Assembly (NCBI RefSeq): GCF_003663825.1
Contig: NZ_RCCC01000001.1
Location: 1,744,501-1,808,500, forward strand
DNA: 64,000 nt
Source: Acidovorax sp. 106
GTDB lineage: Bacteria > Pseudomonadota > Gammaproteobacteria > Burkholderiales > Burkholderiaceae_C
Direction: 5' to 3'
Of this stretch, positions 43,483 to 51,900 are shown in pieces. The notes under the pieces are model-generated. The model did not search any database. It was not told the origin of the DNA and was given only the letters and a program-made list of their open reading frames with translations. The position numbers and the translations under genes were made by a program. Every line of letters begins with the position of its first letter. Within the stretch, counting starts at the first letter, position 1.

Positions 43483-44400
43483 ATGGTTACCAAGAAACCC
43501 AAGGGCCTGGGACGCGGCCTGGAAGCCCTGCTGGGCCCCAAGGTCGAAGAAAAAGTAGAGCAGGCCCAGGCGGCCGAAGCGGGCCTGCCCAGCACGTTGC
43601 CGCTGACTGAGCTGGTGCCCGGTGTGTACCAGCCGCGCACGCGCATGGACGAGGGCGCGCTGTACGAGCTGGCCGAGTCCATCAAGGCGCAGGGCATCAT
43701 GCAACCGATTCTGGTGCGGCGCCTGACGGGCGGCGACAACGCAGGCAAGTACGAAATCATTGCGGGCGAGCGGCGCTTTCGCGCCTCGCGCCTGGCGGGC
43801 CTGGCCGAGGTGCCGGTGCTGGTGCGCGATGTGCCCGACGAGTCGGCCGCCGCCATGGCGCTGATTGAAAACATCCAGCGCGAAGACCTGAACCCCCTGG
43901 AAGAAGCCCAGGGCTTGCAGCGCCTGGTCAAAGAATTTGGCCTGACGCACGAGCTGGCCGCCCAAGCCGTGGGCCGCTCGCGCAGCGCCGCCAGCAACCT
44001 GCTGCGGCTGCTGAACCTGGCCGAGCCCGTGCAGACGATGCTGATGGCGGGCGATATCGACATGGGCCACGCGCGGGCGTTGCTCTCGCTCGATCGCGCC
44101 GCTCAGATCACTGCGGGCAACCAGATTGCGGCCAAGAAACTGTCGGTGCGCGAGGCCGAGAGCCTGGTCAAGAAGATTGGGGCCGAGTTCAGCCTGGTGC
44201 CGCAAAAGCCCAAGAAAGAAAAGTCCCGCGACATGAAACGCGTGGAGGAAGAGTTGTCGGACCTGCTGATGGCCGCTGTGGAAGTGCGCGTCAAAAAGCG
44301 CGTGAAGCGGGCAGGGCGCCTGGAGGACATGGGCGAGTTGGCCATCCAGTTCGGCTCCATCGAAGAACTCAACGGCCTCATCGAGCGACTGCGCGGCTGA
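43483..44400 (+). CDS. parB: Chromosome-partitioning protein ParB
   Basis: 305 residues. Begins KPKGLGRGLEALLG, the ParA-interacting segment. CTP-binding motifs GERRFRASRLAGL and ENIQREDLNPLEEAQ are intact, followed by the parS-binding helix-turn-helix (GLTHELAAQAVGRSRSAASN region) and C-terminal dimer domain. It loads at parS and spreads as a CTP clamp. Five parS sites are within 12 kb upstream. Confidence 0.97.
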   Translation: MVTKKPKGLGRGLEALLGPKVEEKVEQAQAAEAGLPSTLPLTELVPGVYQPRTRMDEGALYELAESIKAQGIMQPILVRRLTGGDNAGKYEIIAGERRFRASRLAGLAEVPVLVRDVPDESAAAMALIENIQREDLNPLEEAQGLQRLVKEFGLTHELAAQAVGRSRSAASNLLRLLNLAEPVQTMLMAGDIDMGHARALLSLDRAAQITAGNQIAAKKLSVREAESLVKKIGAEFSLVPQKPKKEKSRDMKRVEEELSDLLMAAVEVRVKKRVKRAGRLEDMGELAIQFGSIEELNGLIERLRG

Positions 44401-44740
44401 GTAGTTCACAGCGCAGCCCCGTGGCGGGTGCCGATTGCGCCATGGGGCGCCCCAGAGAGCCCTGGCTGCAATGGTCTTTGGCCGGGGCGCGTTGACAGCC
44501 CGGCGGGCGCGAATGTGAACTTTGGCACAACCCTGGCATTGGCGAGGGCCTGAGGGCCCCAGAAAACACACCCAACCGGCCTACACTGCCCGCTGCAGAC
44601 CGGCGCCTGGAGCGCGCCGTGCTTCCGCCTGCCCTCGCCATGAACCACCCTTGTCTTGATTGCATTGCCTTGCCTTGCCCGCAGCCACGCTGTGGCGCTG
44701 CGGTGCGCTGCCGTGCGCTGCCTGGGGCGGATGGGTGCGC

Positions 44741-45490
44741 ATGATGATGGTGTCCCTGCGCCTGCCCTGGCCCTTGCCTGCCTTGCTGGCCTGGGCGGCT
44801 GCTTGGCTGCTGTTCATCACGCTCCGGCCCGTGGTGCCCATGCTGTGGGCCATGCTGCTGCCCTGCCTGCTGGGCACAGTGGCCAGCTTGCTGGGTGAAA
44901 GCTGGTGGCGGCGCGGGCTGATTGCGGCGGGCTTTCCCTTGTCCCTGGCATTGACAGGCATGGTCACCTTGCCCGCCTGGGCCTGGTTGGTGCCCTTGGC
45001 ACTGCTGCTGCTGGTGTACCCGCTCAACGCCTGGCGCGATGCCCCCTTGTTCCCTACCCCCCGCCATGCCCTGCAGGCCCTGGCTGTGCAGGCCCCCTTG
45101 CCCGCAAACGCGAAGGTGCTGGACGCAGGCTGCGGCCTGGGCGATGGCCTGCTGGCCCTGCGCCACGCCTACCCCGATGCGGTGCTGCACGGTATTGAGT
45201 GGAGTTGGCTGCTGCGGGTGGCCTGCGCGCTGCGCTGTCCCTGGGCCCGGGTGCGCCGGGCCGACATGTGGAAGGCCGACTGGAGCGGCTACCAGATGGT
45301 GTACCTGTTTCAGCGGCCCGAAAGCATGGCCCGCGCTGCGGCCAAGGCCCAGGCCGAGATGGCCCCCGGCGCCTGGCTGGTGAGCCTGGAGTTTGCGGTG
45401 CCTGGCGTGCTGCCCCGCGCCCAGCTGCGAGCCCCGGGTGGGCGGGTGGTGTGGATTTACCGCGTGCCATTGCAGGACCAGCGCCGGTGA
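44741..45490 (+). CDS. Membrane-anchored class I SAM-dependent methyltransferase
   Basis: About 249 residues. The first ~110 residues are three to four hydrophobic segments; then a Rossmann methyltransferase with VLDAGCGLGDGLLALRHAYP and GIEWSW. GTG 44735 is an alternative to ATG 44741. The acceptor is unknown. The 340-bp gaps on either side (44401-44740 and 45491-45830) contain no gene that I can support; the first has GC-rich dyads that may end parB transcription. Confidence 0.75.
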   Translation: MMMVSLRLPWPLPALLAWAAAWLLFITLRPVVPMLWAMLLPCLLGTVASLLGESWWRRGLIAAGFPLSLALTGMVTLPAWAWLVPLALLLLVYPLNAWRDAPLFPTPRHALQALAVQAPLPANAKVLDAGCGLGDGLLALRHAYPDAVLHGIEWSWLLRVACALRCPWARVRRADMWKADWSGYQMVYLFQRPESMARAAAKAQAEMAPGAWLVSLEFAVPGVLPRAQLRAPGGRVVWIYRVPLQDQRR

Positions 45491-45830
45491 TCGCCATGGC
45501 CGAGCCGCTTGTCCACTCCCACCTGCTGGTGCCGCTGCAGGCCCGCTTGGTTACAGAAAAGATACAACGTTTTGCTACATTCCCGGCTGGCTACATCTGC
45601 CAACAGAATTTCCAGAAAACTCACAGCTTGAGGGAGCTGCCTGACACGTTTGCGCGCCGGGAGGGGGCGCACCGTGACACCCGATCCATCCCATTGATTG
45701 CCTGGTTTCAATGCGCACTTCGCCCGCCGTTGCGGCGGTACAGCCTTTGCGCGCGTTGGCCTACCGGGCTGGAGGCGATGGGTCCTGCAGGGCTTTCTGA
45801 GATCCCGTTTACCGTTCTCCTAGGAAAAAA

Positions 45831-47351
45831 ATGAAAACTCTTGCGCACTTTCGTCCCCGTCTGCTGTGGGTGCTGACGCTGAGCGCGGCCCTGACCGGCT
45901 GCGCCAGCATGCAAAGCCATGACAAGCTGGCCACCGACGTGCAGTCGGCAGGCCGCACCGGCGGCATTCCGGCCGCTTTGCAGCAACTGGAGGCATCTGC
46001 CAAGAGCGAGGACGACAAGACCGCGCTGCTCTACAACCTGGAACGCGGCGAATTGCTGCGCATGGACCGCCGCTACCAGGACAGCACCAACGCTTTCTTG
46101 CTGGCAGACATCAAGGTCAAGGAATGGGAAGAAACCGCCAAGACCAACCCCACCAAATTGATGGGCACCGTGGGCGCGGCGCTGATCAGTGAACGCCTCA
46201 AGAACTACGAAGGCCAGGATTACGAAAAGGTGTGGCTTACCACCCGCCTGGCCCTGAACCGCGTGGCCGTGGGCGATTTTGAAAACGCCCGCGTTGACAT
46301 TAAGCGCACGCACGAGCGCGAGGCCATCATTGCCGAGTTCCGCTCCAAGGAAACCCTGGCGGCGGAAGAAGAAGCCAAGTCCAAGGGCGCCACCGCAGGC
46401 GGCAAGGAGCTCAACGGCTACCCCGTTGAAACCCTCAACGACCCCGAAGTGCTGGCACTGAAGAACGGCTACCAGAACGCCCTGAGCCACTACCTGGCGG
46501 GCTTCATGTACGAAGTGCTGGGCGAGTCTGGCCTGGCCGCCCCTGGCTACCGCAAAGCCATTGAACTCAAGCCTGAAACTGGGGTGCTGGAAGAGGGCCT
46601 GCGCGGCCTGGACAACCGCACCAGCTTCACCTGGAAGCGCCGCCAGCGCATGACGGACGTATTGTTTGTGGTCGAAGCTGGCGACGCGCCTGCGCGCAAG
46701 CCCAAGGCCTTCACCATCCCCGTGCCCACGGGCCGTGGCTTGGTCACTGCCAGCATCTCTTACCCCATCATTGAGCCCTCCACGGATCCGCTGCTCACCA
46801 CGCTGTCGGCCGCTGGCACCAACCTGAAGCTGGAAAAAGTGGTGGACGTGAACGTGATGGCCCGCCGCGCCCTCAAGGACGAAATGCCCGGCATGGTGTT
46901 TCGTGGCGTGACCCGCGCTGTGGCCAAGGGCGTGGTGCAAAACGAGCTGCAAAAGCGCGGTGGCCTGGTGGGCGGCCTGATTGGTGCCGTAGCCTCGGCA
47001 GCCACCGAAGTGGCCGATGACCGCCTGTGGCGCATGCTGCCCGGCCGCGTCTACATTGCCCGTGGCTACCTGCCCCCAGGTGAGCACGTGGTCAGCGTCA
47101 ATGGCCGCGCCTTGCCTGACCCGGTCAAGATCGACGGTCAGTACGCACTAGTGCCCCTGCGCTTGTACGAAAACACGGTGCTGATGGGTGACATTGCCAG
47201 CCTGGGCAAGCTCGCTCCTGCCGGCTCTGTGCCTGTGGAAGCCGCCGCCCCTGCCGCCAAGCCTGCCGCGCGCACCGCCACACGCACTGCAACCACCAAG
47301 CCCGCAGCCAAGTCCCCTGCGGCTGCACCGACACCTACCGCCAAAAACTGA
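45831..47351 (+). CDS. COG3014-like lipoprotein
   Basis: 506 residues. Lipoprotein signal with lipobox LTGCAS; the mature part has tetratricopeptide-like helices (about 60-260; ALNRVAVGDFENARVDIKRT, GFMYEVLGESGLAAPGYRKA) and a beta-rich domain (about 290-460) with a small Gly-rich segment. The C-terminus is an Ala/Pro/Thr/Lys-rich tail. It matches the uncharacterised COG3014 lipoprotein family. It is followed by ycfL and lpoB homologues, so it probably belongs to an envelope group linked to peptidoglycan synthesis control. The role is inferred from neighbours only. Confidence 0.8.
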   Translation: MKTLAHFRPRLLWVLTLSAALTGCASMQSHDKLATDVQSAGRTGGIPAALQQLEASAKSEDDKTALLYNLERGELLRMDRRYQDSTNAFLLADIKVKEWEETAKTNPTKLMGTVGAALISERLKNYEGQDYEKVWLTTRLALNRVAVGDFENARVDIKRTHEREAIIAEFRSKETLAAEEEAKSKGATAGGKELNGYPVETLNDPEVLALKNGYQNALSHYLAGFMYEVLGESGLAAPGYRKAIELKPETGVLEEGLRGLDNRTSFTWKRRQRMTDVLFVVEAGDAPARKPKAFTIPVPTGRGLVTASISYPIIEPSTDPLLTTLSAAGTNLKLEKVVDVNVMARRALKDEMPGMVFRGVTRAVAKGVVQNELQKRGGLVGGLIGAVASAATEVADDRLWRMLPGRVYIARGYLPPGEHVVSVNGRALPDPVKIDGQYALVPLRLYENTVLMGDIASLGKLAPAGSVPVEAAAPAAKPAARTATRTATTKPAAKSPAAAPTPTAKN

Positions 47352-47408
47352 GCGAAATCCGCCCAGTCCATTGGCCCATTTCATGATTTGCCTGAAGGAG
47401 TCTTTTGA

Positions 47409-47804
47409 ATGACCAACCGCATCATCCTGAGCGCCATTTGCGCCGCCTGCGTGGGTTTGGCTGGCGCTGCCAGCGCCCAACAACACGATCCTGCCACCCC
47501 CCTTGCTGTGGCTTCCAAAGTGGCCCTGCGCGGTGAAGCCAACGGCATCGCTGTGCGCGAGATGCGCCTGGTGCGCAAGAACGACATCCTGGCGGTGCAG
47601 GCCGACCTGTCCAGCTCTGTGCGCAGCGACCGCACACTGTTCTACCGCTTCAAGTGGCTCGACAACGTGGGCAACCAAGTCGGTGATGGTGAGTCGTGGA
47701 AGCAGCTCACCGTGCTGGGCCTGGGCCAGCAAACCATCAAAAGCGTAGCCCCCACCGGCGCAGCCGTGGACCTGCGCCTGGAAATGAATGTGGAGCCGCG
47801 CTGA
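47409..47804 (+). CDS. ycfL: YcfL-family periplasmic protein
   Basis: 131 residues with a signal peptide ending AASAQ. It matches the YcfL/DUF1425 beta-sandwich (ADLSSSVRSDRTLFYRFKWLDNVGNQV). E. coli YcfL is a lipoprotein beside lpoB; here no lipobox cysteine is visible, so a soluble periplasmic form. AAGGAG lies upstream of ATG 47409. Function unknown. Confidence 0.82.
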   Translation: MTNRIILSAICAACVGLAGAASAQQHDPATPLAVASKVALRGEANGIAVREMRLVRKNDILAVQADLSSSVRSDRTLFYRFKWLDNVGNQVGDGESWKQLTVLGLGQQTIKSVAPTGAAVDLRLEMNVEPR

Positions 47805-47853
47805 GCCACCCCCACTTCAAGCACCTTCTGTTTTGTTCAGAGAGATAAACACC

Positions 47854-48465
47854 ATGCAACGCAACTTCCAGCGCACGGCGCTCATCGTGGCCTTTGCGGC
47901 CAGCACGCTGGCCCTGTCGGCCTGCCAAAACCTGTCCTCCCCCACCGTGCGTTTTGACCGCCAGGTCAACTACGGCGACGCCAAGGGCGTGGAACTGGTG
48001 ACCAACGAATTCGGCTCGTCCGACCTGCAGATGATTGCCGAGAAGATGACCGGCAGTCTGCTCGAAACCGGCATCTTCCAGGGTCGTCCCACGGTGACCA
48101 TTTCCACCGTCAAGAACAAGACCAGCGAGTACATCGACACCACCAACGTGATGAACTCGATCCAGACCGCGTTGGTCAAGTCGGGCAAGGTGCGCTTCAC
48201 GCGCTCCATCAATGAAATGCAGCAGGGCGTGGACGAGCTGCAGCGCCAAAACCAGAGCGGCCTGTACAAGCAGAACACCACGGCCAAGGTCGGCCAGATG
48301 ACAGCGGCCAAGTACCAGCTCGAAGGCGAGCTGACCAGCATCGTCAAGCAGAACAACAACACCAAGGACGTGTTCTACAAGTTCACGCTGAAGATGTTCG
48401 ATGTGCAGGAAGGCACGATCGAATGGCAGGACGAAAAAGAGATTCGCAAAACGAGCAAGAAGTAA
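47854..48465 (+). CDS. lpoB: Penicillin-binding protein activator LpoB
   Basis: 203 residues from ATG 47854 (GAGAGA upstream). Outer-membrane lipoprotein with lipobox LSAC. The conserved domain runs FGSSDLQMIAEKMTGSLLETG through FYKFTLKMFDVQEGTIEWQDEKEIRK. In E. coli LpoB reaches through the periplasm to stimulate PBP1b. The long disordered stalk of enterobacterial LpoB is absent here. It shares the operon with ycfL, as in E. coli. Confidence 0.9.
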   Translation: MQRNFQRTALIVAFAASTLALSACQNLSSPTVRFDRQVNYGDAKGVELVTNEFGSSDLQMIAEKMTGSLLETGIFQGRPTVTISTVKNKTSEYIDTTNVMNSIQTALVKSGKVRFTRSINEMQQGVDELQRQNQSGLYKQNTTAKVGQMTAAKYQLEGELTSIVKQNNNTKDVFYKFTLKMFDVQEGTIEWQDEKEIRKTSKK

Positions 48466-48468
48466 AGG

Positions 48469-48585
48469 AACCCCCTGAGCGGCTTTGCCGCTTCCCCCTT
48501 TCTCTCGCGCTTGGCGCGGGAAGGGGGACGCCGCCAGCGCGGCGGGGCGGCCCTTGCGCGGCGGCCACTGGTATCGACCGCGCCA
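48469..48585. repeat. GC-rich multi-hairpin intergenic repeat
   Basis: Begins 4 bp after the lpoB stop. Contains GCGGCTTTGCCGC, TTCCCCCTT...AAGGGGGA enclosing CGCGCTTGGCGCG, and CCGCCAGCGCGGCGG. I recall the same string in other Comamonadaceae genomes, which needs a search. Likely a terminator-like 3' element. Confidence 0.7.
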
Positions 48586-48663
48586 GTATCGGACGATGTG
48601 CGTGTTGGATTGCGCCGCGTCTGATTCATCCCTGAATTCCCGTCAGCTCACAAGGAGCACACC

Positions 48664-49629
48664 ATGCAACGCAGAACCACTTTGCACACGGCACTGGCCG
48701 TGATCGCCGCCACCACGCTGGCCTGGGGCAGCAGCGCCCAGGCGCAAAATGCGGCCCCCAAGATTGCCGTGACCGACTTGGCCTATGCCCAGCGCGTGTC
48801 CGAATATTTCGTGGCCGGTGCTTACCAGCGCAGCGCCCAGATGAGTGCGCGCAGCAGCCAGGGCGGCAGCCACAGCCATGGGGCATACGGCGGTGGTGGC
48901 TCGTACTCCGGCAGCCAGTCGGTGCAAGCTTCTGAGCAGGCCAGTGGCACCTATGTGGCGGGCAGCTACAGCTACATCGAGCAGCGCGAGCTGGGCGGCT
49001 ACACCAACGACATCAAGGGCGCTTTGCTGCAGGGCACCTACTTCCGCCTGGTGCAGGGCAAGGGCTTTGACGCCGGTGCGCCCCAGGCCTCCAAGGCCGA
49101 GCAGGTGCTCAACCAGGTGCAGGGCGGCAAGATGGCCACGCCCAAGGCGCAGCCCCAGGTCACCGACGTGATCGCCCGCATCAAGAAGGGTGAATTCAAC
49201 GGCGCCGACTACGTGCTGTTTGGCGTGGTCTCCAGCATCGACTTCACCGACGCGCTGTCTCCCCTGCAGGGCAGCAGCAGTGCCACGCGCCAGTACGGCC
49301 TGCAGTTGCTGGCCGACTTCTCGCTCATCAACACCCGCACCTATGAAATCAAGGCGGCGTTCTCGGCCCAGGGCCAGGGCAACGACACCAAGATTTTGTC
49401 CACGCGCGGCGACATCGCCCCGCCCAACCGTGCCAAGGTGATCCGCGAGACCTCGCAAAGCCTCGCGCAAGACGTGTACGTGCAGCTCGCTACCCAGTTG
49501 GGCTACACCGATGCACACCTGTCCCGTGGCGTGCGACCTCCACAACCGATGGCTTACCCCGCAGACGGCCAACCCCAGCCCATGCCTGTGCCGCAGCAGC
49601 AGCCTGAGCAGGTCATCATCCTGAAGTGA
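48664..49629 (+). CDS. CsgG-like/LpoB-like periplasmic protein
   Basis: 321 residues, signal peptide ending AQAQN. The mature protein starts APKIAVTDLAYAQRVSEYF, as in CsgG/LpoB-type domains, with a Gly/Ser/His-rich insertion (about 58-100), and later DYVLFGVVSSIDFTD, QYGLQLLADFSLINTRT and a C-terminal TPR-free tail rich in Pro/Gln. No lipobox cysteine. It is the fourth gene of the envelope group, after a 198-bp gap with a multi-hairpin repeat. Function unknown. Confidence 0.72.
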   Translation: MQRRTTLHTALAVIAATTLAWGSSAQAQNAAPKIAVTDLAYAQRVSEYFVAGAYQRSAQMSARSSQGGSHSHGAYGGGGSYSGSQSVQASEQASGTYVAGSYSYIEQRELGGYTNDIKGALLQGTYFRLVQGKGFDAGAPQASKAEQVLNQVQGGKMATPKAQPQVTDVIARIKKGEFNGADYVLFGVVSSIDFTDALSPLQGSSSATRQYGLQLLADFSLINTRTYEIKAAFSAQGQGNDTKILSTRGDIAPPNRAKVIRETSQSLAQDVYVQLATQLGYTDAHLSRGVRPPQPMAYPADGQPQPMPVPQQQPEQVIILK

Positions 49630-49648
49630 TGTGGGTTATCGCGTGGCG

Positions 49649-50668
49649 ATGAACGCTATGGCGCTCTCGCTGCGCCAGCGCACCGTGAAGGCCAGCCTTG
49701 TGCTGGCCTTTTTTGCGTGCGCTGTCACGGGGTTGCACGGTTGCGCAGCCCCGCAGTCGCCTGCAGAGACCGTTGAAGGGCAGGGCGCCGTGCGATTTAC
49801 GCCCCTGCGGCTGAGTGTGGGTGAGGACCCAACGCAAGCGCTGTGGGCGCTGCAGCGCGGCCCGCTGGCGCTGCCCTTGCGCTACCGCGTGGTGGTGATT
49901 CCGGGCTCGGGCTGCGCGGGCATGGGGCCGCTGGCAGACCGCTACTTTCGCGGCCTGCTGCACGCCCAGGTCACGGTGCTGCACAAGCCCGGCGTGCACC
50001 CCCAGGACACTTCCGCGCCCGCTGACTGCCCGTCCCATTTTGTGCAGAGCGACAGCCTCTCCCACTGGGCCGCCCACGCGCGCGTTGCGCTGGACCAGAT
50101 CGTCGCCATACAGCCGCCCGCCAGTGTGGGTGCAGCGCCACCACCGCTGTTGCTGGTCGGTATTTCTGAAGGGGCAGAACTTCTTCCCGCGCTGGCCGCA
50201 GTGGCTGGGCCAGATCTGGCCGGCGTGGTGATGATTTCCAGCAGCGGTCTGGACCCGCGCGAAGCCGGGCGGCTTCAGGCACTGCGCACGGGCCACGGTG
50301 CCGATTGGGACGCCTTGGGCCGCATGCAGGCCAGCACAGCCTCAGACTCCAGTGTGCACCAAGGCCGCAGCCTGCGTTACTGGCGAGACCTGTGGCGGTG
50401 GCCCGTGCAGCAGCCCCTCATCGACGGCCCCTGGCCTCTGCTGCAAGTGTGGGGGGAGCGTGACGAACTGGTGCCCGCCGCGGCCTACGGGCAATTTGCC
50501 CAGGCGGCCCAGCGGCGCGCAGCGCCCTACTGCGCGCGCAGCCTGCCCGGGGCAGACCACGGCCTGCAAGCGCCGGGCGCAGATGGCGTACAGCAGGTGT
50601 TGCAGTGGGTGCAGCAATGGGGACGATCCCCTGGCGCAGGTCTGTGTGCATCGCTTGCGCTGCACTGA
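49649..50668 (+). CDS. Alpha/beta-hydrolase-like lipoprotein
   Basis: About 339 residues; ATG 49649 or 49658. Lipoprotein signal with LHGCAAP. A hydrolase-like core: VVVIPGSGCAGMGPLADRYF, nucleophile elbow in LVGISEGAELL, a possible acid in VWGERDELVP and histidine in PGADHGLQAPG. Substrate unknown. The signal-peptide codons contain a strong terminator-like hairpin (49688-49714). Confidence 0.75.
   Translation: MNAMALSLRQRTVKASLVLAFFACAVTGLHGCAAPQSPAETVEGQGAVRFTPLRLSVGEDPTQALWALQRGPLALPLRYRVVVIPGSGCAGMGPLADRYFRGLLHAQVTVLHKPGVHPQDTSAPADCPSHFVQSDSLSHWAAHARVALDQIVAIQPPASVGAAPPPLLLVGISEGAELLPALAAVAGPDLAGVVMISSSGLDPREAGRLQALRTGHGADWDALGRMQASTASDSSVHQGRSLRYWRDLWRWPVQQPLIDGPWPLLQVWGERDELVPAAAYGQFAQAAQRRAAPYCARSLPGADHGLQAPGADGVQQVLQWVQQWGRSPGAGLCASLALH
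49688..49714 (+). terminator. Terminator-like hairpin inside the next coding region
   Basis: AAGGCCAGC and GCTGGCCTT form a 9-bp stem followed by TTTTTT in total. It lies 60 bp past the CsgG-like stop and inside the signal-peptide codons of the gene at 49649. Confidence 0.7.
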
Positions 50669-50718
50669 TCCCATGCGTTGTGCCATGCGTGATACCCGCT
50701 GCCCTATACTCGCCCCCG

Positions 50719-50950
50719 TTGGTGCTCGTGCTGTCATTGCGATGGTACAGTTAAACGGGAATCAGGAGAGCGCGGCCCACCACGAGTCGCAATCAACCTG
50801 AGCTGCCCCCGCAACGGTAAGCGAAAGAACGCACGCGCGTTCATCCTGCGTCACATGTCCACTGGGCCCCTCGGCCTGGGAAGGATTCACAGGAACATTT
50901 CGCCAGCCCGGAGACCGGCCGACAAGCGGGTGAGCCACGTGCTCGCCTAT
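50719..50950 (+). ncRNA. Cobalamin (B12) riboswitch
   Basis: Class-typical blocks in order: a GGTGCTCGTG-type first stem, TTAAACGGGAATCAGG (about 50750), CTGAGCTGCCCCCGCAACGG, GTAAGC, and the B12 box GCCAGCCCGGAGACCGGCC (50902-50920). The aptamer precedes the corrin operon; the downstream GGTGAGCCACGTGCTCGCC hairpin may form the expression platform. Adenosylcobalamin or a related corrinoid would lower expression of the operon. Confidence 0.95.
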
Positions 50951-51093
50951 CTCACAGAACCTGCGGGGAGGCAGGGGTCTGGGTCCGTCCGGGTGGTTTT
51001 CATGCAGACTTTATTTTTACTGGCCCCATGGCCAGTGGCGCAGCATTTGGTGAGCCATGGCACCCCCATGTGCTGCCTGGGCTGGCGCCAGCC

Positions 51094-51900
51094 ATGACGG
51101 TCGGTACCGTTTGGTTTGTGGGCGCGGGCCCGGGGGATCCGGAGCTCATCACCGTCAAAGGCCGCGCGCTCATAGAGCGCGCAGGCGCCATTCTTTTTGC
51201 AGGCTCGCTGGTCAACGAGGCCGTGACCCGCTGGGCGCCGCCCGGCTGCGCCATTGCCGACAGCAAAGACATGACGCTGGAGCAGATGGCTGCGTGGTTG
51301 ATTGCGCAGGCGCAGCAGCACGCGGTGGTGATTCGCCTGCAAACGGGCGACCCGGCCTTGTATGGCGCGCTGATTGAAGTGGTGCAGCCGCTCGACGCCG
51401 CCGGAGTGCCCGTGCGCGTGGTGCCGGGAGTGTCTTCGGCCATGGCGTCTGCCGCTGCAGCGGTGGAAAGCTTCACGCTGCCCGAGGTCACGCAGACCGT
51501 GATCTTCACCCGCGTGGAAGGCCGCACCCCCATGCCCGAAGGCGAATCGCTGGCCGAGCTGGCGCGCCACCACTGCACGCTGTGCATCTTCTTGTCGATC
51601 ACCCTGCTGCACAAAGTGCAGGAGCAACTGCGCGCCGCTGGCTGGGCCGATGACGCCCCCATGTTGGTGGTGCACAAGGCCAGCTGGCCGGGCGAGGAAC
51701 TCATCATTCGCGGTACGTTGGCCGACATTCGCCAGCGCTGCCGCGACGCCAAGGTGGTCAGCCAGGCCATGGTGATTGCCAGCCCCAATCTGGGCGCACG
51801 CCACTGGCCCACGCTGGCCAAGTCCAAGTTGTACGACGCCAGCTTTACCCACCGCTTTCGCAAGGCCAGTGCGCCTGCAACGTCCACGGAGACTTCCTGA
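51094..51900 (+). CDS. cobM: Precorrin-4/cobalt-precorrin-4 C11-methyltransferase
   Basis: 268 residues from ATG 51094. It methylates C11 of the corrin ring. Tetrapyrrole methyltransferase signatures: VWFVGAGPGDPELITVKG, LQTGDPALYGAL, VVPGVSSAMASAAA. In the cobalt-early route the name is cbiF; since the operon also has cbiX, cbiD and cbiG, that route is more likely. First gene after the riboswitch; its stop overlaps the cbiX start by one base. Confidence 0.93.
   Translation: MTVGTVWFVGAGPGDPELITVKGRALIERAGAILFAGSLVNEAVTRWAPPGCAIADSKDMTLEQMAAWLIAQAQQHAVVIRLQTGDPALYGALIEVVQPLDAAGVPVRVVPGVSSAMASAAAAVESFTLPEVTQTVIFTRVEGRTPMPEGESLAELARHHCTLCIFLSITLLHKVQEQLRAAGWADDAPMLVVHKASWPGEELIIRGTLADIRQRCRDAKVVSQAMVIASPNLGARHWPTLAKSKLYDASFTHRFRKASAPATSTETS

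Noticed and set aside
44660..44740. Earlier start of the membrane methyltransferase
   Set aside because: The extra residues are Cys/Ala-rich without a ribosome-binding site and begin in a CCTTG-like repeat.
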